Below are positions 59,049 to 64,000 of a DNA stretch of 64,000 nucleotides, piece after piece. The stretch is taken from contig NZ_JBCFZM010000002.1 of NCBI RefSeq assembly GCF_038594605.1, positions 310,001 through 374,000 on the forward strand. Reading direction: 5' to 3'. Under the pieces are notes generated by a model that did not search any database, was not told the origin of the DNA, and saw nothing but the letters and a program-made list of their open reading frames with translations. This DNA comes from Alteriqipengyuania bathyomarina_B (GTDB taxonomy: Bacteria; Pseudomonadota; Alphaproteobacteria; Sphingomonadales; Sphingomonadaceae). The translations under genes were made by a program, and so were the position numbers. Numbering within the stretch: position 1 is the stretch's first letter; each line of letters begins with the position of its first letter.

Positions 59049-59965
59049 TCAACCTGAGCACCGGGGCCTTCTACGAACGCTCCTCCACCCAGATCGGATC
59101 GCTGCGCGCGCGCGCCGAAAATCTGCAGAAGCAGATCGGCACCGGCGAACGGCTCGAGAAATCATCCGACGATCCGGTCGCGGCGGCGCGCCTGCGCATG
59201 CTCGACCGGGAAGAGCGGATCAGCAGCGTCGATGCGCGCAGCTCCGAAGCGGTCGAAAACAATCTGCAATTTGCGGATCAGGCGCTGACCCAGGTCGGCT
59301 CGCTGATCAACCGTGCGCGCGAGATCGCGCTGCAGGCGGCCTCCGCCACGACGAGCGACGAACAGCGCCTTGCGATCGCCACCGAACTCGACGGGCTGCG
59401 GACCACGCTGCTCGGCCTCGCCAATGGTCGCAATGCTTCGGGCCATGCGCTGTTCGGCGGGCAGGCGAGCGGCGATGCGTACCATGTCGACGCGGCGACC
59501 GGCACCGCGATCTATGTCGGCACGGCATCGCTCGACGCGGTCGAGATCGGCGAAGGCCAGACGATCAAACCGGGCAATACCGGGCCGGAAGTGTTCGGCT
59601 TCGTCAATGCCGCAGGCGCACAGAGCGATATTTTCGCGGAGCTTTCCGCGCTCTCCACCGCGCTGCGCGGCGGCGGCCAGTCGGCCATCGACGCCGCGCG
59701 CGACGGCCTGGGCATGCTCGACACCGGGCTCGACAAGGTCCTCACCGCGCAGACCGTGGTCGGCTCGCGGCTCGCCTGGGTCGAGGTGATGGGCGAACGC
59801 CGGGTCGATAATCTGGAGCGGATCAAGGACGAACGCTCTTCCGTGGGCGGCGCGGACCTCGCGGTCACGATGACCCGGATGCAGGAAATGCTGACCGTGC
59901 TCGAAGCGAGCCAGGCCAGCTTCGTGCGCCTCGCCAATCTCAATCTGTTTTCGATGCTGCGCTGA
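59045..59965 (+). CDS. flgL: Flagellar hook-associated protein FlgL
   Basis: The 306-residue protein resembles flagellin at both ends: the N-terminal ARAENLQKQIGTGERLEKSSDDPVAAARL and the C-terminal ASQASFVRLANLNLFSMLR. It is the second junction protein. Start overlaps the flgK stop (ATGA). Confidence 0.92.
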   Translation: MINLSTGAFYERSSTQIGSLRARAENLQKQIGTGERLEKSSDDPVAAARLRMLDREERISSVDARSSEAVENNLQFADQALTQVGSLINRAREIALQAASATTSDEQRLAIATELDGLRTTLLGLANGRNASGHALFGGQASGDAYHVDAATGTAIYVGTASLDAVEIGEGQTIKPGNTGPEVFGFVNAAGAQSDIFAELSALSTALRGGGQSAIDAARDGLGMLDTGLDKVLTAQTVVGSRLAWVEVMGERRVDNLERIKDERSSVGGADLAVTMTRMQEMLTVLEASQASFVRLANLNLFSMLR

Positions 59966-59995
59966 TCCGCGCGGGCCTAGGGGGAATTTGAATTC

Positions 59996-60859
59996 ATGTA
60001 CGCGATAATCGGCATCGTCGTCCTGTTGGTGATGGTCTTCGGCGGCTTCGTGCTGAGCGGCGGGGCCATGGGCCCCGTGCTGCACGCGCTGCCCTATGAG
60101 ATGTTGATCATCGGCGGGGCCGCCGTCGGCGCACTGATCGCGGGCAACTCGCTCGATCATATCAAGGCGATCGGCGGCGCGTTCAGCAAGATCTTCAAGG
60201 GCCCGAAGCACACCAAGCAGGACCACATCGATGCGATCGCGCTGACGACGCAGCTGATGAAAGTGCTCAAGACCGATGGGCCGGTCGCGCTCGAAAGCCA
60301 TGTGAGCGAACCCGAAAGTTCGGAGATTTTCGGCGCCTATCCCAACCTCATGAAGAACAAGCCGCTGATCTCGCTCATCAGCGACACGCTGACGCTGCTC
60401 GTCGTCTCGTCCGGCACGCTCGAAACCCATGCGGTGGAAGAAGTAATGGACAATGCGATGAAGACGCATTTTCACGAGCTGCACGAACCGCAGCACGCGC
60501 TCCAGACGTTGGCCGACGCACTGCCCGCGCTGGGTATCGTCGCCGCCGTGCTCGGCGTGGTGAAGACGATGGGCTCGATCGACAAGCCACCGGAAATCCT
60601 GGGCAAGATGATCGGCGCCGCACTGGTCGGCACCTTCCTTGGCGTGCTGCTGGCCTATGGCATCGTCGGCCCGCTCGCCGGTCGCCTCAAGCAGGTGCTG
60701 GAGCAGGACGAGCAGATCTTCCATGCCGTCAAGCAGGTCATCATCGCCTCGCTCTACGGCCACCCGCAGCCGCTCGTGGTGGAAAGCGCGCGCTCGGGCC
60801 TCGGCCACAACGTGCGCCCCGGCCTGACCGAATTGCTCGACGCGCTGCGGGGCCGGTAA
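59996..60859 (+). CDS. motA: Flagellar stator protein MotA
   Basis: The 287-residue protein has four membrane helices and the MotA cytoplasmic loop. Diagnostic stretches are YEMLIIGGAAVGALIAGN, LADALPALGIVAAVLGVVKTMGSIDKPPEILGKMIGAALVGTFLGVLLAYGIVGPLA. It forms the proton channel with MotB. motB starts 2 bp after its stop. Confidence 0.95.
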   Translation: MYAIIGIVVLLVMVFGGFVLSGGAMGPVLHALPYEMLIIGGAAVGALIAGNSLDHIKAIGGAFSKIFKGPKHTKQDHIDAIALTTQLMKVLKTDGPVALESHVSEPESSEIFGAYPNLMKNKPLISLISDTLTLLVVSSGTLETHAVEEVMDNAMKTHFHELHEPQHALQTLADALPALGIVAAVLGVVKTMGSIDKPPEILGKMIGAALVGTFLGVLLAYGIVGPLAGRLKQVLEQDEQIFHAVKQVIIASLYGHPQPLVVESARSGLGHNVRPGLTELLDALRGR

Positions 60860-60860
60860 G

Positions 60861-61679
60861 GTGGCGGCGAAGGGCGACAACCTCCCGCCGATCATCGTCA
60901 AGAAAGTGACGGTGATCGAAGGCGGGCACCATGGCGGGGCCTGGAAGGTCGCCTATGCGGATTTCGTGACCGCGATGATGGCGTTCTTCCTGCTGCTGTG
61001 GCTGCTCGGCGCGACCACCGAAGACCAGCGCAAGGGCCTGGCCGACTATTTCACACCCACGCTGATGAAGCTGAAGGATTCTGGCGCGGGCTCGAACGGC
61101 CTGCTCTCGGGGGCTTCGCTGACCGATGTGGACGACTATCCCAACCGCCAGGGCCAGACCGGCAACAAGTCGATCACCGTGCCGCGCGACGCGATCGGCG
61201 GACCGAAAGAAGCTGCGCGCATGATCGAGCGGATCAGCTCGCGCACCAAGGACGAACTTTCGAAAAACCCCGAGCTCGCCAAGCTGATGAGCCAGATCAA
61301 GATGGTCGATACCACCGAAGGCGTGCGGATCGATCTGGTTGACGATGCCGATTTTTCGATGTTCAACCTCGGTACGACCGTGCTGACCCGCGAAGCGACC
61401 TCGCTGCTCGGCGCAATCGCGCTCGCGATCGAGCCCGAAGAGCGCAAGATCATCGTGCGCGGCCATACCGACAGCCTGAAGTGGAAGCATCCTGGCCGCG
61501 TCAATAACTGGTCCCTCTCGGCCGGGCGCGCCGAGGCGACCCGGCAGACGCTGATGAACGAAGGCATTCCTGACGCGAGCTTCCGCCGGATCGAAGGCGT
61601 CGCCGATACCGAGCTGCTTGTGAAGGACGACCCGTCCGACCCGCGCAACCGGCGGATTTCGATCGTCCTCGCAAACTAG
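60861..61679 (+). CDS. motB: Flagellar stator protein MotB
   Basis: The 272-residue protein begins with GTG and has one membrane helix with the proton-carrying Asp34 (VAYADFVTAMMAFFLLLW), a plug/linker region and a C-terminal OmpA domain with GHTDSLKWKHPGRVNNWSLSAGRAEATRQTL and NRRISIVLA, which anchors it to peptidoglycan. A terminator follows 24 bp after the stop. Confidence 0.95.
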   Translation: MAAKGDNLPPIIVKKVTVIEGGHHGGAWKVAYADFVTAMMAFFLLLWLLGATTEDQRKGLADYFTPTLMKLKDSGAGSNGLLSGASLTDVDDYPNRQGQTGNKSITVPRDAIGGPKEAARMIERISSRTKDELSKNPELAKLMSQIKMVDTTEGVRIDLVDDADFSMFNLGTTVLTREATSLLGAIALAIEPEERKIIVRGHTDSLKWKHPGRVNNWSLSAGRAEATRQTLMNEGIPDASFRRIEGVADTELLVKDDPSDPRNRRISIVLAN

Positions 61680-61702
61680 CTCGCATCTCGATTGCCCACG
61701 GG

Positions 61703-61749
61703 ACGCCCCGCCCTGCCCCGCCACCGATGCCGATGGCGCGGCGGGGCGT
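61703..61749 (+). terminator. Intrinsic terminator after motB
   Basis: A 10-bp GC-rich stem ACGCCCCGCC/GGCGGGGCGT spans 61703-61749 with a 27-base loop, followed by a short T-run (TTTGG). It closes the flgB-motB operon. Confidence 0.6.
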
Positions 61750-61816
61750 TTGGTATGCGGGCCGACGGGGACGCGAACAGGGACGGTGGCCGGTCGATCG
61801 TGATTTCCAGCCATGC

Positions 61817-61893
61817 TTAACGGCGCCTAAAGCCAACACCCTGCGTCCCGACGAGTGATGGTTAACCGTTGCGCGCCGGGCAGATGGTAAACC
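61817..61893 (+). promoter_or_regulatory. CtrA-like sites downstream of motB
   Basis: TTAA-N7-TAAA at 61817-61831 is one base off the CtrA consensus TTAA-N7-TTAA. ATGGTTAA (61858-61865), the complement of TTAACCAT, and a related ATGGTAAACC (61884-61893) follow. They lie in a gap between two converging genes where no promoter is expected. The motif matches are visible; CtrA binding is not shown. Confidence 0.35.
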
Positions 61894-61917
61894 GGGCAAG
61901 TGGAAAATATTGATTGC

Positions 61918-62751
61918 TCAAACGCCAATAGACCTCATAAAAGAATCTACTGACAACTTCTGATCATCCAGTTCTTGAATTGAGAAGTGGCGATAACGCA
62001 GCGTTAAATTCGTCCCTAGTTCCTGCCAGTCTTTGCGAGGAACTTGTCCATTCATCTGTTTAATAGCGGTGTTACGCCAGAGCCAAGCGATCATGTCTGC
62101 CGCCTGAAGTGGGGGGAATTCACATTTTTCCGCGAAATCATGAGACCGATAGCGATAACGCCGATGGGCGCTTTTATGTACACCAATCATTCGCCCCATC
62201 TCTTCGGCGACAGCACTCATATCGACACCATAGAGATCAGTATCTGGCCTAACAATACTTCGAATTCTCTGTTTTGCATCGCCTTGATGTCGATGGCCAG
62301 CCTCGAAGAAATACTCTAACTTTCCATTAAAGTTGAAGGCATCTGCCCAGGACCCGCAGAAAACCAATGCATGATTTATAAGTTTAGAATAAGCCTCGCC
62401 TGATAGAATTTTCCATTCTATGCCGTCGCGACTCCCTTCATAAACTAAGTCAAAATCCTCTTCGGCCAGACTCACCGCGAACCCAGCCTCTGCATATTTG
62501 TAAATATTATAGAGTAGGGATAATTCAGCCTCCAAGCATTCTTTTTTAGACTTCCCTTGAAACTGCCCTCTCTGGTGTGTGCACTCGCTCATGCGAAAAT
62601 ATTTCAGTCCGCGCCTGCGCAACTGGATATTCCACCTCTTCGAAAATTCTCTCGCTTTGTTCTTCTTGAAGATTATTCCGCCGATCGAGATACACGGAGA
62701 TCCGTCGTGCGTTCCACTTTCGTCAACAAAGACTTGATTAATTGCGACCAA
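61918..62751 (-). CDS. DUF3800 protein in an A+T-rich insertion
   Basis: The 277-residue protein starts at a TTG and has the DUF3800 signature FVDESGTHDG (acidic residues near 10-16) and a C-terminal LQAADMIAWLWRN. DUF3800 proteins are predicted nuclease-like (RNase H-like fold) and are often seen in mobile or defence contexts. Codon use and base composition are clearly more A+T-rich than the flagellar genes on both sides, suggesting recent transfer. It separates motB from fliC. Confidence 0.75.
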   Translation of the reverse strand: MVAINQVFVDESGTHDGSPCISIGGIIFKKNKAREFSKRWNIQLRRRGLKYFRMSECTHQRGQFQGKSKKECLEAELSLLYNIYKYAEAGFAVSLAEEDFDLVYEGSRDGIEWKILSGEAYSKLINHALVFCGSWADAFNFNGKLEYFFEAGHRHQGDAKQRIRSIVRPDTDLYGVDMSAVAEEMGRMIGVHKSAHRRYRYRSHDFAEKCEFPPLQAADMIAWLWRNTAIKQMNGQVPRKDWQELGTNLTLRYRHFSIQELDDQKLSVDSFMRSIGV

Positions 62752-62979
62752 CGCGCTCTCTTTCAGAAGGATATTTTCGCTGAACAGTTAGCCTATCTCC
62801 TTTTCGGCGAGGATGAAAGACGACCTCCTTGTCCGGGTTCGATTTTAAATGAGCGAAGGCCGGTCGCATCAACGCGAAGTCTTCAACGAGAGGTTTAGTG
62901 CACCAGATTCGGGCAGACGATGGGGCAAAGACCCCGAGCACTCATAAACGCTTTGCCAGCTTCGCCTCGCCATATGCAA

Positions 62980-63009
62980 ATGGCCCGCCGCTCGAAAGCG
63001 ACGGGCCAT
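62980..63009 (-). terminator. Hairpin downstream of fliC
   Basis: ATGGCCCG-C-CGCT and AGCG-A-CGGGCCAT form a long stem (one mismatch) with a CGAA loop. On the minus strand it follows the fliC stop by 30 bp and ends in TTTGC, a weak T-run. Intrinsic terminator is likely. Confidence 0.6.
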
Positions 63010-63039
63010 CCGCCTTGTTGATGTTGGAAAGCGTGAAAC

Positions 63040-63858
63040 TTAGCGCAGCAGCGAAAGGACGTTCTGCTGGCTCTGGTTGGCCTGCGACAGCATCGCGCTG
63101 GACGCCTGGCTGAGGATCTGCGCCTTTGCCAGCGCGGTCGTTTCGGTCGAGTAGTCGGTGTCTTCGATCCGCGAACGCGCATCGGAGAGGTTGGCGATAT
63201 TGTTGCCGAGGTTGGTGACAGCCGATTCCAGCTGGTTCTGCGAGGCACCCAGGCCGCCACGCGCCGTGTTCACGACGATCAGCTGCGCGTCGACGTTGGC
63301 CATCGCGGTGGTGGCGTTGGCGGCCGTATCCACTGCAAAGGCAGCGCCATACACGCCGGTGAGGTCGCCCAGCGTCAGGTCGACGGTATCGGCGGCGTTC
63401 GCACCGGCCTGGATCGTGACCGTGCCCGCGGTACCGGCGGTGCCGTCGAACAGGTTGCTGCCGTTGAACTCGGTATTGTCGATGATGTTGGTCATCTGCG
63501 TGACGAGCGCGGTGACTTCGGCATTCATGCTGGTGCGGTCATCGGCCGAGTAGGTGCCCGAAGCCGACTGGACGGCCAGCTCGCGAACACGCTGCAGCAT
63601 GTTGGTCACTTCGTTTAGCGCGCCTTCGGCGGTCTGCGCCATCGAGATACCGTCGTTGGCGTTGCGAATGCCCTGGTTCATGCCCTTGATCTGCGAGGTC
63701 ATGGTGTTCGAGATCGCGAGGCCGGCTGCGTCGTCCTTGGCCGAGTTGATGCGCTTGCCGGTCGACAGACGCTCCATGGCAACGCCCAGGGCCTTGTTGG
63801 CCGAAGACGACGCATTGGCCGCCTTCATCGCGCTGATGTTCGTGTTGATAACGCTCAT
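63040..63858 (-). CDS. fliC: Flagellin
   Basis: The 272-residue filament protein has the conserved D0/D1 ends, starting MSVINTNISAMKAANAS and with MERLSTGKRINSAKDDAAGLAISN, and ending QASSAMLSQANQSQQNVLSLLR. The middle is short, so outer D2/D3 domains are minimal. GGGAGAC precedes the ATG. A candidate sigma-28 promoter lies 68 bp upstream, and FliA is encoded in the window. Confidence 0.95.
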   Translation of the reverse strand: MSVINTNISAMKAANASSSANKALGVAMERLSTGKRINSAKDDAAGLAISNTMTSQIKGMNQGIRNANDGISMAQTAEGALNEVTNMLQRVRELAVQSASGTYSADDRTSMNAEVTALVTQMTNIIDNTEFNGSNLFDGTAGTAGTVTIQAGANAADTVDLTLGDLTGVYGAAFAVDTAANATTAMANVDAQLIVVNTARGGLGASQNQLESAVTNLGNNIANLSDARSRIEDTDYSTETTALAKAQILSQASSAMLSQANQSQQNVLSLLR

Positions 63859-63925
63859 TTCAAAAGTCTCCCTGACGAAAAAACATGACTGCCGTGGGTG
63901 GATCGGTTCGCAGCAGCTGGGACAC

Positions 63926-63952
63926 AGACCGGCATAGGGCTCGGGGAATTAA
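63926..63952 (-). promoter_or_regulatory. Candidate sigma-28 (FliA) promoter of fliC
   Basis: On the minus strand TTAA, a 15-base spacer and GCCGGTCT match the sigma-28 pattern TAAA-N15-GCCGATAA in spacing and in the GCCG core, with mismatches in the outer -10 bases. It lies 68 bp ahead of the fliC start. Confidence 0.55.
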
Positions 63953-64000
63953 GGGTTCCGTCCCGATCAATTTGTCGCATGGGTGTTTTTACCCGTGGTA

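Overview
The window is chromosomal DNA from a high-GC alphaproteobacterium, most likely order Sphingomonadales and probably family Erythrobacteraceae. Supporting signs are the encoded NDUFA12-type complex I subunit, the DUF2155/DUF192/RecX neighbourhood, a HWE-kinase bacteriophytochrome, many TonB-dependent receptors, an EcfG-type promoter and a compact single-operon flagellar rod/hook cluster. The species assignment is inference. There is no stretch longer than 300 bases without a gene, and no CRISPR array, rRNA gene or recognisable insertion sequence.

Layout. 1-5.4 kb: the tail of a membrane protein, a von Willebrand-type lipoprotein followed by an OmpA-like protein, a helix-hairpin-helix membrane protein, and an orphan response regulator behind a perfect EcfG (general stress) promoter. 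4.2-7.9 kb: catabolism (glutaryl-CoA dehydrogenase, maleylacetoacetate isomerase, fumarylacetoacetate hydrolase) plus a DUF421 membrane protein. 7.9-17 kb: TonB receptor, EthA-like Baeyer-Villiger monooxygenase, CinA-type protein, polysaccharide deacetylase, FemAB-like acyltransferase and a giant DUF2339 membrane protein. 17-23.8 kb: information processing (rplA, rplK, nusG, secE, tRNA-Trp, aat), with the usual operon broken up by a CPBP protease and an AGCS symporter. 23.7-31.8 kb: DUF2155, NDUFA12, DUF192, recX, a fatty acyl-AMP ligase, DUF389, and a TelA/XpaC-like/PHA-region operon.

31.8-35 kb: heme oxygenase plus bacteriophytochrome, a light-sensing pair in which the first enzyme makes the chromophore for the second. 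35-41.7 kb: TonB-like protein, TonB-dependent receptor, 2-oxoglutarate oxygenase, CNT nucleoside transporter and a divergent YhhQ-type transporter, with a cluster of TTGCA palindromes in the middle. 41.7-45.6 kb: trehalose operon otsB-GH15-otsA, only 26 bp behind fliA.

45.6-64 kb: flagellar cluster. The minus-strand block encodes fliA, flhA, a lytic transglycosylase, a FlgN-like protein, flgM, flgA and a second stator-like pair. The plus-strand block flgBCDEFGHIJKL-motAB starts from a canonical sigma-54 promoter. Flagellin fliC sits at the right edge behind a candidate sigma-28 promoter and is separated from motB by an A+T-rich DUF3800 gene. FliA and its anti-sigma factor FlgM are both in the window, so the sequence shows a two-step hierarchy: sigma-54 for the rod and hook, FliA for the filament. 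The C-ring, MS-ring and other export genes are not here.
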